Shown: positions 41,501 through 49,994, counted from the stretch's first letter. The stretch is DNA of 53,566 nt from Elusimicrobia bacterium GWD2_63_28 (GCA_001799895.1 MGUI01000022.1:1-53566), one strand, 5' to 3'. Notes: a model not told the origin generated them from the letters alone. A program made the numbers and translations.

Positions 41501-44500
41501 CACTTATTTCTTCCGCGCGGCCGCCGTGAACCACGCCGGGATATATACGGCCTACACCGCGGATTACGGCACCTCCACGCTGGCCGCGGCGCCTGTCTTC
41601 TCCGCTTTCACCGGCGTCAGTTCCTTCACGGCGTCGTTGAGCTGGACGGCCCCGGCCAACCCGCCCGGCACCTTGTACCGCGCCGAAACCCTGCTGAGCG
41701 CCGGCGGCCAGCCGGTCAGCAGCTCCGACACCTATAACGCCTACCTGAGCTCTTCGGGCCTGAACGCGGATACGGCTTATTATTTCCGCGCGGCCGCGGT
41801 GAACCACAACGGCGTGGCCACCGCCTATACCGAAACGAAGAGCACTCACACGCTGACGGCGCCGCCGCTGTTCAGCTCTTTCAGCGGCGTGGTTTCAGAC
41901 GCGGCGCAGTTCGCCTGGAGCGCCAACGGCAATCCCGGCGGTACCCTGTACCGGGTGCTGGCCTCCACCGCCGCGGATCCGCATGAACCTCTGGGCGCGG
42001 CGTTGAGCAGCTCCGACACTTACAATACCTGGCTGAGTTCCGCGGGCCTGAGCCCTGACATGATCTATAACTTCAGGGTGGCCGGAGTTAACGCCGCCGG
42101 GTCGCCTACGGCCTATACGGCCGTCTCCGGCACTCGCACCCTGGCCAATACGCCGCTCTTCAGCGGCTTCACCGGGGTGTGGGTGAGCAGCGTGCAGTTC
42201 AACTGGACGCACAACGGCAACCGGCCCGGCACCCTGTACCGCGCGCAGACTTTGCTGAGCGAGGACGGCGAGCCGGAGAGCAGTTCGGACACCTACAATA
42301 CCTGGCTGAGCAGCGAGGGGCTGACCCATAACACCACTTATTTCTTCAGGGTGACCGGCGTGAACGCCGACGGCGCGGTGAACGCCTACACGGCGCTCCA
42401 GGGCACCTCCACGCTGGCCGACATGCCGGTCTTTACAAATTTCAGCGAAGTCACCAGTTCGAAGATAAAGTTCAACTGGGACGCCGCCGGCAACCCGGCC
42501 GGCACGCTGTACCGGGTGCTGGTGGCCACGGTGACGGACCCCGCGAACCCCGGCGACGCGAACGTGAGGGCAGAGGAGACTTCCTCCAACTACGTGTTCC
42601 TTACCGGCCTGCTGTCGCAGACCACCTACTATTTCAGGGCGGCGGCCTATAATAATAACGCCATCCTGAGCGACTATAGCGCGGCGCAGTCCACGGCCAC
42701 CCTGCCGTCTTCCGCCAGCATCCTCTATTTCAGGACGGCCGCTTCCGCCCTGGGCGGCACGAACAAGCTGCTGAGCCCTTCGCGCGGCACCGCGGCCGCC
42801 ACCTACGTCAAGAACACCTTCGGCGGGCCCGTTACGCCGCCCACCGTCAATACTCAGTTCACGGTGACGGCGGGCGGCAGCACCGTGATGTGGTACTCTT
42901 ACCCGCTCGACGAAATTACGCTGGGGGCCGACGTCAATTTCAATATCTGGGCCATGGAGAACAACAAGGCCGGCAACGCCGCCGTTACGGCCGAGCTGTA
43001 CCGGACCGACGGGGCCGGCAGCGTGATCTCCACCATCGCCTCGGTGGTCCTTTCCCGCGCCGAGCTCGGCACCGCCATGACGGCCGAGAACTGGCTGAAA
43101 ACGCCGGTGCAGACCACGCTGGCCAGCGGCGACCGCCTGGCGGTGGCCTGGTACATGGACGACGCCGCCGCGGTGACCATGGCGGCGGGCTACACGCTGA
43201 GCGCCGCGCTGGACGGCCCTTCCTCAGGGCTCAGCGGCGACTCCTGGGTGCGAGTGGACGAGACGCTGGCGCCGGCGCGCCCCGTGCCCGGCGCCGTCAC
43301 GCCGGTCACCGAGACGGCCCTGACGGCCGCCTGGTCGCTGGTGGAAGGCGCCACCGGCTATACGCTGGCGGCTTCCCTCTCCGGAGTAGTTCCGCCGGTC
43401 GCCATTGCCGCGTCCAGCGTAACGCTCGGCGACGCCGGCGCTAAAGTGGAAGCGCCGCTGACCCCGAACACCACCTATTACCTGTTCGCGCGTTCCAACG
43501 GCTACGGGGCCTCCAGCGCCTGGGTGACCTTCCCGGCCACGGCCACGCTGGCCAATATCCCGCTGGCCGGCGACTTCACCGAGGTTTCCGCCACCAGCGC
43601 CAAGTTCAACTGGACGGAGAATTCCAACCCGGGCGGCACGCTGTACCGGGTCCAGGTTTCCACGGCGATCGACCTGGACGCCCCGCTGGGGGCCGCCGTC
43701 ACCACGCACGATACCTATGATTTGTACCTCGCCTCCGCCGGCCTGGACGTGGGCGGCTTCTATAATTTCCGCGTCGCGGCGGTCAACCACCGCGGGCGGA
43801 TCACCGCCTACACGGCGGCCAAGGGCACCACCACGCTGGCCGTCTACCTCAACGAGGTTTATCCTTCAGGGGCCTCGGCGGCCGCCGACTGGGTAGAGCT
43901 TTACAACAATACGGACGCCACGGTGCCGCTCTCGGGCTGGAAGCTGGATTACGTGCAGAACACCATAGCGCTGGGCGGCACGCCGATAACGGTCTGGACC
44001 GGCCAGGCAGGGGACTCGGTGGCGCCGCATTCCGTCTTCCGCGCCTCCGGCTTTTCCATCATAGACCTCAACGGCGCCCAGCCGCACCACGTGAAGCTGC
44101 TCGACTCCTTCGGCGGGCTCATGGGCCGGGTGCAGTGGCCGGCGCTGGCCGCCGGCCAGTCCTTCGCCCGCGTCACGGACGGCAACCCGCTCTATTTCGA
44201 GATCGACCCCACGCCGACCCCCGGCTACGCCAACGCCGTCTCTACCGACACCTTCCTGATAAACGAGGCCGCCTACGGCCCGCTCGCCGGGCAGTTCATA
44301 GAACTCTATAACGCCTCGGATGTTTCCACGCGCACGCTGACCGGCTACTACCTGCGCAGCAAGGCCTCTTCGGCCGGCGGCCTGGCCTTCAGGTTCTCGC
44401 GCAAGCTCTTCCCGCGGGGCTACGCGCTGCTGGACTCCTCTTCGGTCAGCGACGACGGCTACACCTTCGTCCAGGTCTTCGGCGCCTCCGGGCTGGCCGC

Positions 44501-46775
44501 CGCCGGCGACTTCCTGGCCCTGGAAAATTCCAGCGGCTCGGTGGCGGACGCCGCGGCCTGGCAGTCACCCGGCAATAACCCGCGCTACGACAATACCGGG
44601 GCCGCCCTGCCGCTGACGGTTTACGCCCCCGCGAACGCGGCCTATTCCATAGAGCGGCGGCCGTCGGAGGGCTCGGACACGGGCTCCGATTTCGTCGATT
44701 TCGGCGCCTCCGCGAGCTACGCCACGCCGGGCTCCCGCAACGAGGCCAATAACGGCGGCGACGGGGCCGCTAATACGCTGTATTATCCCCAGGACGGCCA
44801 GGTGCTGTCGCGGCGCTTCCCGCTGCGGCTCAAGCTGGGCGCGGTCTCTCTCGAGGGGCAGGCTGACACGCTGATCTTCTCGCGCACCGGCGGGGCGGCC
44901 GACGCCCGCTCGCCGCATACCTTCAGGCTGGCCGAGATCGGCTTCGGCACTGGGGATACTTCTGACCAGGACGCCGGCCAGTACGGCCCGTCCTTCCTGG
45001 ACCAGGACGGCTACCCGCTGGTCTCTTCCGCCGCGTATAAACTGACCTTTAATTCCGACAACGCCTCGGTTTCAGCGCCCCAGGTAAAGCTCGGCACCGT
45101 CACCTACGACGGCAGCGTGCATACCGTCACGGCCAGCACCGCGGCCCCGCTCTGGATGAATAACGCCGCCCGCGCCGCGATGATAAAGCTGCAGGTCTCC
45201 AATAACAGCCCGGCCGGCTTCAACGCCCTGCAGCTGACCACGGCGGCCTTCACCCTGCTCGACGACAGCCTGGCGCCGCAGCCCCGCACCCAGGCGCAGG
45301 CGCGCACAATGTTCGACGCCTTCCTGCTGGCCGTAGACTCCGGCACAGCCGGCCTTTACGAGCCGGGCATAGACCTCAGCACCGCGGCCTATGTGCCTAA
45401 CGGCGCCATCTCGCTGGACCTGGCCGGCCTCTCCACGCTTACCGTCACGGCGCAGTACCTCTACGAAACCTCCGTCCCGGCCGGCTCCACGCGCACCTTC
45501 TACCTGGTTCTCGAATCCACGCAGAACGCCTCGCCGGGCGTCTTCAGGGTGCGCTTCTCGGCGGCCGGCGCCGGGCTCCGGGACGCTTCCGGCCTGCTGC
45601 CGCAGGATTTCTTGGCCACCGCCGAACTGTATACTTCCTCGGTCACCTTTATCACCCAGTCTTCGGCCCCCGCCAATACCGCCTGGCCCTATGTAAGCCC
45701 GTCTTCGGCGCCCGTCAACACGCTGGCCGGAACGGAGATGACCGGCCTGGTCACGGCCAGGTCGTACGTGGCGTCCACCGACGGCTATCTGCGCGCCGTG
45801 GCTTCCACCGGCACGCTGATCTGGGAATTCCCTACTTCGCCGCTGTCCCCGATCAACTCAAATCCGACGGATTCTTATAACGAGGGCGGGGCCGCTTACA
45901 TCTACTTCGCCAACGACCTCGGCGACGTCTACAAACTGCGGGACAACGGCTCCGGCTATACCCTGGTCTGGAAGCGCTCGATGGGTTTCGCGGTGCGCTC
46001 CGACATCACCGTCTCGGGCTCCAGCCTCTATTTCGGGGCGGCCGACAACGCGGTGCACTGCATAGACATGGCCGACCCGGCGGGAGCCAACTGCTTCGAC
46101 TGGACCGACCTGCCGGTCGCCGGCGTGATCTCCGGCACGCCCATGGTGGACAACCGCACCGGGGTCAACATGGCCTGGATCGGCACCGAGAACGGAGGCC
46201 TGCAGCAGGTCAATACGGGCGACGGTTCGCCCGGCAACGCCATGAGCGCCGGCGCCATCATGACTTCGCCTTTCGGCGACATAGGCCTGAGCGATTCCAG
46301 CAACAAGCTGTTTATCACCTCCACCGACGGCAAGCTTTACGTGGCCCCGCTGGACCTTACCGATATCGCGACGCCTTTCCCCCAGGTCGCACCTATCTAT
46401 ACCTCTCCTTTCATCTGGGGCGTGGACGGCGGCCGGTACGTCTTCTTCGGAGACGACGACGGTTATATGCACAAGGTCAGCACCGAAACCTGGACCGAGC
46501 CGGCCGGCTGGCCCTTCAAGGCGGGCGGGGCCATACGCTCCAGCCCCGTGGTGGTCCCGGGCGCCTGGATGGACCTGGCCGCCAATTACGTCTATTTCGG
46601 CAGCGACGACGGGTATGTCTACGCCGTGAATACCCTTACCGGCCAGCTCAGGAGCGGCTGGCCCGTGGCCACCGGCGGCCCGGTGCGGGCCGACGGGGTG
46701 GTGGATTCGACCGAACGCACGCTGATTGTAGGTTCCAACGACGGCAGGACCTACGTGCTGAATATCGGGCCGTAG
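32592..46775 (+). CDS. Giant secreted protein (4727 aa) with about 33 fibronectin-III-like modules, lamin-tail and propeller domains
   Basis: Signal peptide (hydrophobic core near residues 22-36, ending ASPQF), then a beta-rich N-terminal domain (about 37-255). Residues ~260-3750 are about 33 FN3-like modules of ~92 residues: five of an A type (GATGYTLAA) and about 28 of a B type with GTLYRV, SSDTYN, LSS-x-GL and NTTYYF. Two large modules with LYFR starts interrupt the array at ~1586-1772 and ~3374-3555. Two lamin-tail-like domains (about 3750-4060), a beta region and a C-terminal PQQ-like propeller (about 4370-4727) follow. Role probably adhesion or cell-surface structure. No sorting domain is at its C terminus. 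Operon with Rrf2 upstream and a sorting-tail protein and PorV-like barrel downstream. Confidence 0.85.
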   Translation: MKLWRRHKGGSERGLGARLLSFARRLLLAGLLLGPLSYAAASPQFWAAGTPAGGTGAVSPAWPVHEIDDIALLFVETAGEELANLSVPAGFQEVTNSPQYTGTGTVGTRLSVFWARATSAAMTAPTISDAGDHVYAVILTFRGAIKSGVPWDVTAGGVKGTASVSLTASGATTGVDDALLVLAASNSGDTNKAVFSGWANAGLSGIAELFNQNMLSGNGGGLGVMIGTRAVAGATGDTTASLTASYTNAWLNIALKRLTPPKINDLTVGAKELTAGWPLITGATGYALTAALVPANNPALTYSSATIAAGATVNGLAPNTTYYVYSRSNGKGENSEWSLYRATATLLEFAPTAPYFTGVTTGAAQFGWTGNNPGGTEYRVYISTAPDPLAPGAAAATSLTAFTAPVSTAALAANTTYYFKVAGFNHNNVPTAYLAASTPTWANPPVFSAFSGVGASAAQFSWTDGGNPPWTKYRAQVSTTPEFNGAAYSSSDTYNASLSSAGLTANTTYYFRAAAVNLAGILSGYTGTQTTTTFANAPASPSFSSVTPGLLQLTWAPNGNPSGTLYRVLVSTVSDFTAPAAVTSADTYGQSVSSSGLTSNTTYYFRVYAVNHRGVPAGPVDASTATLANMPAYQAFSVTTSSDIAFSWTAANPDGTLYRVAVSTAVNPLVPGFAASSSSDTYSLSLSTAGLLVNTTYYFRAAAVNRNGVATDYSSAEAAATLANTPQFSGFTVGSSGDISMAWAPNSNPSGTLYRVAVSTAPDPLVPGFAPFSSSDTYNFSLSSSGLSGNTTYYFRLAGVNRSGAVSAYAAANSTSTLAAAPSGFSFSGLSQESVRLNWSASGNGPGTLYRVQVSTAPDMESPENAVVTTTETYNLYIATAGLQFSTLYYFRAAARNNNGLLINYVSAGSTTTLAPGVLSAPVAGAYAPYVSSMTANWTLVDGATGYTLAAVAGPTGDPAPSDPSSTTVSGSDLSAYVEGLAPDTVYYLHVRANGPGSSSSWAHFPAAATLLAAPPLFDAFGGVSTAAAVFSWTRNGNAAPPATQYRVLSSTAPDPLNPGAAVAASSYTYSLSLSSSGLSANTTYYFSVAGVNKDGAFTAYTAPQATGTPANMPVFSGFSEVGTGALKFSWSAPGNHAETLYRVWSSTAPDPLNPGNAAAVSSDTYNTWLSSGGLSANTTYYFRVTGISRAGIYTGYTLAAGTSTLAAAPAFSAFTEVSSAAARFAWTGTGNPPGTLYRAQTLLTEAGEPASSSDTYNSYLSSSGLAANFAYYFRAAAVNHNGVVTDYTGVQSTRTLTAPPLFTGFSGVGPDSAQFSWSANGNPAGTLYRVLASTAADPYEPLGAVVSSSDTYNTWLSSAGLSPDMVYNFRVAGVNNWNSPTAYTAAAGTRTLAYTPAFNGFTEVWKSSAQFNWTHNGNRPGTLYRVQTLLSEGGAPVTSSDTYNTWLSSVGLTYNTTYFFKVTGVNADGSVNDYTAVKGTSTLADIPAFVGFGEVTSSKILYSWITNGNPDNTVYRIIISTVPDPLNPGAGDVRVEETMGGYLYLPVPGLMSQTTYYFRAAAYNNNSILSDYNAIQSTVTHAPVASMLYFRTEASALGGTGKLLSTARGAAAVNYVKNTLAGPVTPPTAQTQFTATAGGSPVMWYSYPIDEMTIMADVDFNIWAMESHNSANATVTAALYRAAADGGILSTIASAVLARPELSTTMQVKNWLVTPTVTTLYNGERLAVGWYIDDAGTADMGTGYTVSGALDGPATGASGDSWIRIEETVMPARPVTGAITAVTETTLAANWSLVEGATGYTLAAALSSLNPPTAIAASSTTLGDASAQLQGPLSPNTTYFLFLRTNGSRSSSLWATFPGTATLANIPVFDSFSEVSGSVIRFGWTPNGNPEGTRYRVLVSTSPGQPAPGGPGVVSSDTYNNYLSSAGLAANTTYYFSAAALSHNGVITGYTGVRSTSTLAVPPLFSGFSPVEAGSVRAAWGPNGNRPGTLYRVHVATDSAFAGTALTSSDTYNLALTSSALAANTTYYFRFAALNNNGLASGYTETSSTSTLAVTPLTPSFLAVEAGYIQAAWELNGNRPGTLFRVAVATDSAFAGAALTSSDTYNNYLSSAGLAANVTYYFKVAAVNNNGIRTDYSGFASTSTLAAQPVFAGFGSVLQNSLRPAWTDALNRPGTLYRVRTLLSEGGEPVTSSDTYNNYLSSAGLSANTTYFFGVAAVNNNGVETLYTGPHSTSTLAGLPVPGAFTEVWQSSVQFNWGVNGNPPGTLYRAQALLSEGGEPVTSSDTYNNYLSSAGLNANTTYFFKVAAVNHNGAATDYAGPASTATLAAMPAFSGFGDISEGQARFSWTEGGNPPGTLYRVAVSTSPAPLAPGYAAASSSDTYNSFLSSAGLYGNTTYYFRAAAVNRNGVVTEYSGAQSTSTWAVPPSVFDFTGVSSYTVRLNWGEPGNGPATLYRVQVSTALNLDAPANAVVTTTETYHLFVTTTGLDYSTLYRFRVLAVNNNGIATDWFSAGSTTTLAPGAMSAPLAGAYDPYSSSITANWSLVSGATGYTLAASLVPGAEPASLDLSSVTHADENSAYVEGLAPDTVYYLFARANGTASSSAWATFPPLATLLAAPPQFGAFSAVGSASADFSWTANGNAPPPATRYHVVSSTAPDPLNPAGAVAVSSYTYNLSLSSAGLSANTTYYFRVAGINKDGVPTAYTAAQATATAANMPLFANFSAMANNALQFNWSPNGNPDGTLYRVLASTAPNPAAPVGAPFSSSDTYNTWLSSSGLYANTTYYFSVAAVSRAGFITGYAATRATSTLANTPAFSAFSGVGVSAAGLAWTENSNRAGTLYRVLTSTSSDIAADAPGVTSSATYSLAFSSAGLTANTTYYFRVAGVNNNGVLSSFFTYESTPTAAAQPAAPGFSAVAETAAQFSWDDNGNPAGTLYRADTLLSAGGEPVTSSYTYNTWLSSSGLSVNTTYFFRAAAVNHAGIYTAYTADYGTSTLAAAPVFSAFTGVSSFTASLSWTAPANPPGTLYRAETLLSAGGQPVSSSDTYNAYLSSSGLNADTAYYFRAAAVNHNGVATAYTETKSTHTLTAPPLFSSFSGVVSDAAQFAWSANGNPGGTLYRVLASTAADPHEPLGAALSSSDTYNTWLSSAGLSPDMIYNFRVAGVNAAGSPTAYTAVSGTRTLANTPLFSGFTGVWVSSVQFNWTHNGNRPGTLYRAQTLLSEDGEPESSSDTYNTWLSSEGLTHNTTYFFRVTGVNADGAVNAYTALQGTSTLADMPVFTNFSEVTSSKIKFNWDAAGNPAGTLYRVLVATVTDPANPGDANVRAEETSSNYVFLTGLLSQTTYYFRAAAYNNNAILSDYSAAQSTATLPSSASILYFRTAASALGGTNKLLSPSRGTAAATYVKNTFGGPVTPPTVNTQFTVTAGGSTVMWYSYPLDEITLGADVNFNIWAMENNKAGNAAVTAELYRTDGAGSVISTIASVVLSRAELGTAMTAENWLKTPVQTTLASGDRLAVAWYMDDAAAVTMAAGYTLSAALDGPSSGLSGDSWVRVDETLAPARPVPGAVTPVTETALTAAWSLVEGATGYTLAASLSGVVPPVAIAASSVTLGDAGAKVEAPLTPNTTYYLFARSNGYGASSAWVTFPATATLANIPLAGDFTEVSATSAKFNWTENSNPGGTLYRVQVSTAIDLDAPLGAAVTTHDTYDLYLASAGLDVGGFYNFRVAAVNHRGRITAYTAAKGTTTLAVYLNEVYPSGASAAADWVELYNNTDATVPLSGWKLDYVQNTIALGGTPITVWTGQAGDSVAPHSVFRASGFSIIDLNGAQPHHVKLLDSFGGLMGRVQWPALAAGQSFARVTDGNPLYFEIDPTPTPGYANAVSTDTFLINEAAYGPLAGQFIELYNASDVSTRTLTGYYLRSKASSAGGLAFRFSRKLFPRGYALLDSSSVSDDGYTFVQVFGASGLAAAGDFLALENSSGSVADAAAWQSPGNNPRYDNTGAALPLTVYAPANAAYSIERRPSEGSDTGSDFVDFGASASYATPGSRNEANNGGDGAANTLYYPQDGQVLSRRFPLRLKLGAVSLEGQADTLIFSRTGGAADARSPHTFRLAEIGFGTGDTSDQDAGQYGPSFLDQDGYPLVSSAAYKLTFNSDNASVSAPQVKLGTVTYDGSVHTVTASTAAPLWMNNAARAAMIKLQVSNNSPAGFNALQLTTAAFTLLDDSLAPQPRTQAQARTMFDAFLLAVDSGTAGLYEPGIDLSTAAYVPNGAISLDLAGLSTLTVTAQYLYETSVPAGSTRTFYLVLESTQNASPGVFRVRFSAAGAGLRDASGLLPQDFLATAELYTSSVTFITQSSAPANTAWPYVSPSSAPVNTLAGTEMTGLVTARSYVASTDGYLRAVASTGTLIWEFPTSPLSPINSNPTDSYNEGGAAYIYFANDLGDVYKLRDNGSGYTLVWKRSMGFAVRSDITVSGSSLYFGAADNAVHCIDMADPAGANCFDWTDLPVAGVISGTPMVDNRTGVNMAWIGTENGGLQQVNTGDGSPGNAMSAGAIMTSPFGDIGLSDSSNKLFITSTDGKLYVAPLDLTDIATPFPQVAPIYTSPFIWGVDGGRYVFFGDDDGYMHKVSTETWTEPAGWPFKAGGAIRSSPVVVPGAWMDLAANYVYFGSDDGYVYAVNTLTGQLRSGWPVATGGPVRADGVVDSTERTLIVGSNDGRTYVLNIGP
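35080..43560 (+). repeat. Two-copy segmental duplication inside the giant gene
   Basis: Unit 1 (about 35080-38200) and unit 2 (about 39895-43560) carry the same module order: the TTTETY variant, an A module, the NGNAxPPAT module, B modules, a VTSSKI module, the LYFR module and an A module. Unit 2 has two more B modules, which accounts for its extra ~550 bp. Proteins are alike over most modules (for example WYSYP, NFNIWAME in both LYFR modules). Confidence 0.8.
39131..39510 (+). repeat. Recent tandem module duplication
   Basis: Neighbouring modules starting near 39131 and 39407 are almost identical in DNA for about 95 bp at an offset of 276 bp (92 codons, one module), including synonymous positions in TCCGATACTTACAATAATTA. 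This marks a recent duplication within the array. Confidence 0.75.
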
Positions 46776-46805
46776 CGCGGCGGAAAAATCCGGCGGGTGG
46801 TTTAT

Positions 46806-49800
46806 ATGACAAAGGAAACAGCGGTCGTAAGAAAAGGCAGGGTTGTTAAGAGGGTCTTGTTCGCCCTTTTAGCCGCCGCTTTGGCCCGGCTGCCGGCGCC
46901 GCTGCCCGCGGCCGACTGGCCCATGTTCCGCGGCAATCAGGAGCGCACCGGCTACGCGCCCGAGCAGGCCGCGCCGCCTTTTACGCCGGGCTGGACCTTC
47001 CAGGCCGGCGGGGGCATCCTTTCAAGCCCGGCGGTTTACGAAGGGAAAATTTATTTCGGCGCCAGGGACGGGCGCCTGTACGCCCTGGACGCGCGCACCG
47101 GCGCGCAGGTCTGGAGCTTCGCCACCGGCGGCAGGGTGGACTCTTCTCCCTGCGTCTCTTCGGGAACGGTTTACGCGGCCTCCCTGGACGGCCGCCTGTA
47201 CGCCCTGGACCGCCTCACCGGGGGGCTGCGCTGGTCAGCCCCGCTCGGGGCGCGCTCCATTTCCTCGCCGCTGGAGTACGGCGGCAAGGTCTACGCGGGC
47301 ACCGGCCTGCCTGAAAAGAAGCTGAAAGTCTTCGACGCGGTCAGCGGCGCGCAGCTGGGCAGCCTGCAGGCCCTGCAGCCGGTGGAGTCGGCCCCGGCCG
47401 CGTACGGCGGCAGGGTGTATTTCGGCGCCAACGACGGCTGGGTTTACGCGCTGGACGCGGCTACGCTGCTGCCTCCTCCCGGCTGGACGCCTTACGAAAC
47501 GGGCGGCTCTTTCAAACAGAACGCGGTGGCCGTCTCGGGCGGCGCCGTTTATGCGCTGCCCGGCCACGACGACAAAAAGGTGTACGCCCTCAGCGCCGCC
47601 ACCGGCGGAGAGCTGCGCCGCTCGGCGCCCGTTGAAGTCAGGGCCTCCTGGCAGACTTTCACCTCCCCCGTAGCGGCCGGGGACAGGCTCTATTTCGCCG
47701 GGGCCATAGGCGAGGCCAATGTGGACTACGTGGCTTACGCGGCCGGCAATAATTACCTGACCGCGGCCGACAGCGGCACCTTGGTCTCGGTGTGGGCCAG
47801 CTCGCCTTCGCTGGGCGGGCTTTCCAACAGGGGCCTGCTTTCTTCCCCCGCGCTGGCCGGCGAGTTCGTCTTCGCCGGCACCGTGGACGGCAAATTGCTG
47901 GTGATCAGTTCCGCGGGGGTAAAGACCGATGAGCTAAGCCTGTCCAGCGCCGCCTTCTCCTCCCCGGCCGTGGCCAACGGCTTCGCCTATATCGGCGACA
48001 TGGCCGGACGGCTCTCCTCGTTCAGGGCCTCCAAGGCGGCCGCCATTTCCTGGCCCGCCCCCGGGGCCATAGTGCGGGATACGGTGACGGTGAGAGGCTA
48101 CATCTCTAACGCTTCGATGTCGGGCTATACGCTGGAATATTCCAGCGGAGGCTCGCCCGAAGTCTGGCATAACTTCGTCTCCAGCGCCGCGTCCGCCGCG
48201 GTAGAGGGCGGAGAGCTCGGCGCCTGGTATTCCCAGGGCCTGGCCAACGGCCTCTACACCCTCCGGCTCAGCGTCCTCGAGGGCGGCTCGGTCGTCCCCG
48301 CCAACACGGCCCTTCTTTCGGTGCGCATCAATTCGGTGCCGCAGGCGCCTGCCGGCCTGGCGGCCTCCGACGTGCCCGCTGATACCGGCAATAAGCTGGC
48401 CCTGTCCTGGACCTCTGTCCCCGGGATAACGGAGTACAGGGTTTACCGCGACGCCGGCTCCGGCTTCGCGCTGCTGGCTTCCACCTCGCCCTCGCCGGCG
48501 GCCTACACGGACGCCGCCGCTGCCACCGGTTTCACTTACCGCTACACGGTGCGCTCTTACGACGGCTTCCTGGAATCGGCCGACTCCAACGAGGCTGCGG
48601 CCGCCTCGGTCAACGATAGCGGCGACAATACCCCGCCCGCCACCGTCACCGACCTGGAGGCCGTGTCCGGGGAGCGGCCGGGCTCCGTGGAGCTGACCTG
48701 GACCGCCACAGGCAACGACGGGAATATCGGCACCGCCTCGCATTTCCTCATCAAGTACACCACCTCGCCGCTCGTCGACTGGGCCGCTTTCGATTCGGCC
48801 GCGCTGTCCTCCTCCACGAGGCTGGCCGAGGGCCCCGCCGGGGACAATATCTCGCACACGATCTCCGGGCTCTCCGGCGGCGTCACCTATTATTTCGGGC
48901 TGAAGGGCGCGGACGCCGTGCCGAACTACGCCGCGCTGCCCGCAATAGCCACCACCTACGCCGCCGTGGACCCGCTGCCGCCGCTTCCTCCTTCCGGCCT
49001 GGCGGCCGTAGATACCCCCGGCGACGAGGGAGACAGCATCACCCTTTCCTGGACCCTGTCGCCCGACGATGGCGGCGGGGCCGACGACGTTTACGGCTAC
49101 AAGGTTTACAGGCGCCTGGCCAGCGGCGTTTTCGGCGCCCCCGTGGCCGAGCTGCCCGCGGGCACCGCCTCCTACGACGACTACCTGGCGGATTCCAACG
49201 TGCGGTATTATTACGCCGTGTCGGCTTACGACAGCACCAATGAATCCCCGCTTTCGGCGGAGGCTGACGGCGTCGCCGCCGATAACTTCACCTTCTTCGA
49301 CGCCACGGATGGCGGCTCCATGCGCCTGAGCGACGGGGCCCGCGTGGAGATCCCCGGCGGCTCAGCCTCCAACAATGACGGGCTCCTCTTCGTCAGGCTG
49401 GACCCCGTTACCTATGAGCCGCTGGCCCGCGCGGCGGCGGCCGCCGCCAACCCGACGGGCATCGCCTACCAGATAATGTTCAGGAGCACGGAGACCCGGC
49501 TCAACGGGCGGGCCGTGATCACGCTGCCCTACACCGACGCCGAAGTGGCCGGCATGGAAGCCGAGAACCTGCGGCTCTACACCAGGCTGGCCGACGGGAC
49601 CTGGGCCATGCTGAACACCTCGGCGGTGGACACGCAGGCCAGGCGGGTGAGGGCCGAGGTCAGCCGCTTCTCCATCTTCAGCGTCATGGAATACGTGCCC
49701 TCCGGCCAGCTCTTCAGCGGGGACGAAGTGTACACCTATCCCAACCCCGCGACGGGCGAGACGGTCACTTTCAAGTTCAGGGTTTCCAGCAAGGCCTTCG

Positions 49801-49994
49801 TCAGGATAGACGTTTACAATGTCGCCGGCGAGCAGGTGGCCGCGCTGGAGAGGGCCGACTGCCCGGCCGGCCAGGCCTCGGAAATAACCTGGGGCATCAA
49901 GGGCGTGGCCAGCGGCGTCTACGTGTACCGCGTGAAGGCCGAGAGCGCTTCGGGCAGCAAGACGATAGTGAAAAAACTGGCGGTCATACATTAG
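46806..49994 (+). CDS. PQQ-propeller/FN3 surface protein with FlgD-like C-terminal sorting-type domain
   Basis: 1062 residues from ATG 46806 (GGGTGG upstream). A signal peptide (to about 36, LPAAD) is followed by a propeller of BamB/PQQ type (about 37-420, repeated YFGARDGRLYALD and YAASLDGRLYALD), then Ig/FN3-like modules (about 510-830), a ZU5-like region with VEIPGGSA and a C-terminal domain (about 972-1062). That tail has YTYPNPATGE, IDVYNVAGEQV and SGVYVYRVKA, the FlgD-Ig/type IX (Por) secretion-like CTD pattern. It follows the giant gene by 30 nt and precedes a PorV-like gene, which suggests export and attachment to the cell surface. Confidence 0.82.
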   Translation: MTKETAVVRKGRVVKRVLFALLAAALARLPAPLPAADWPMFRGNQERTGYAPEQAAPPFTPGWTFQAGGGILSSPAVYEGKIYFGARDGRLYALDARTGAQVWSFATGGRVDSSPCVSSGTVYAASLDGRLYALDRLTGGLRWSAPLGARSISSPLEYGGKVYAGTGLPEKKLKVFDAVSGAQLGSLQALQPVESAPAAYGGRVYFGANDGWVYALDAATLLPPPGWTPYETGGSFKQNAVAVSGGAVYALPGHDDKKVYALSAATGGELRRSAPVEVRASWQTFTSPVAAGDRLYFAGAIGEANVDYVAYAAGNNYLTAADSGTLVSVWASSPSLGGLSNRGLLSSPALAGEFVFAGTVDGKLLVISSAGVKTDELSLSSAAFSSPAVANGFAYIGDMAGRLSSFRASKAAAISWPAPGAIVRDTVTVRGYISNASMSGYTLEYSSGGSPEVWHNFVSSAASAAVEGGELGAWYSQGLANGLYTLRLSVLEGGSVVPANTALLSVRINSVPQAPAGLAASDVPADTGNKLALSWTSVPGITEYRVYRDAGSGFALLASTSPSPAAYTDAAAATGFTYRYTVRSYDGFLESADSNEAAAASVNDSGDNTPPATVTDLEAVSGERPGSVELTWTATGNDGNIGTASHFLIKYTTSPLVDWAAFDSAALSSSTRLAEGPAGDNISHTISGLSGGVTYYFGLKGADAVPNYAALPAIATTYAAVDPLPPLPPSGLAAVDTPGDEGDSITLSWTLSPDDGGGADDVYGYKVYRRLASGVFGAPVAELPAGTASYDDYLADSNVRYYYAVSAYDSTNESPLSAEADGVAADNFTFFDATDGGSMRLSDGARVEIPGGSASNNDGLLFVRLDPVTYEPLARAAAAAANPTGIAYQIMFRSTETRLNGRAVITLPYTDAEVAGMEAENLRLYTRLADGTWAMLNTSAVDTQARRVRAEVSRFSIFSVMEYVPSGQLFSGDEVYTYPNPATGETVTFKFRVSSKAFVRIDVYNVAGEQVAALERADCPAGQASEITWGIKGVASGVYVYRVKAESASGSKTIVKKLAVIH

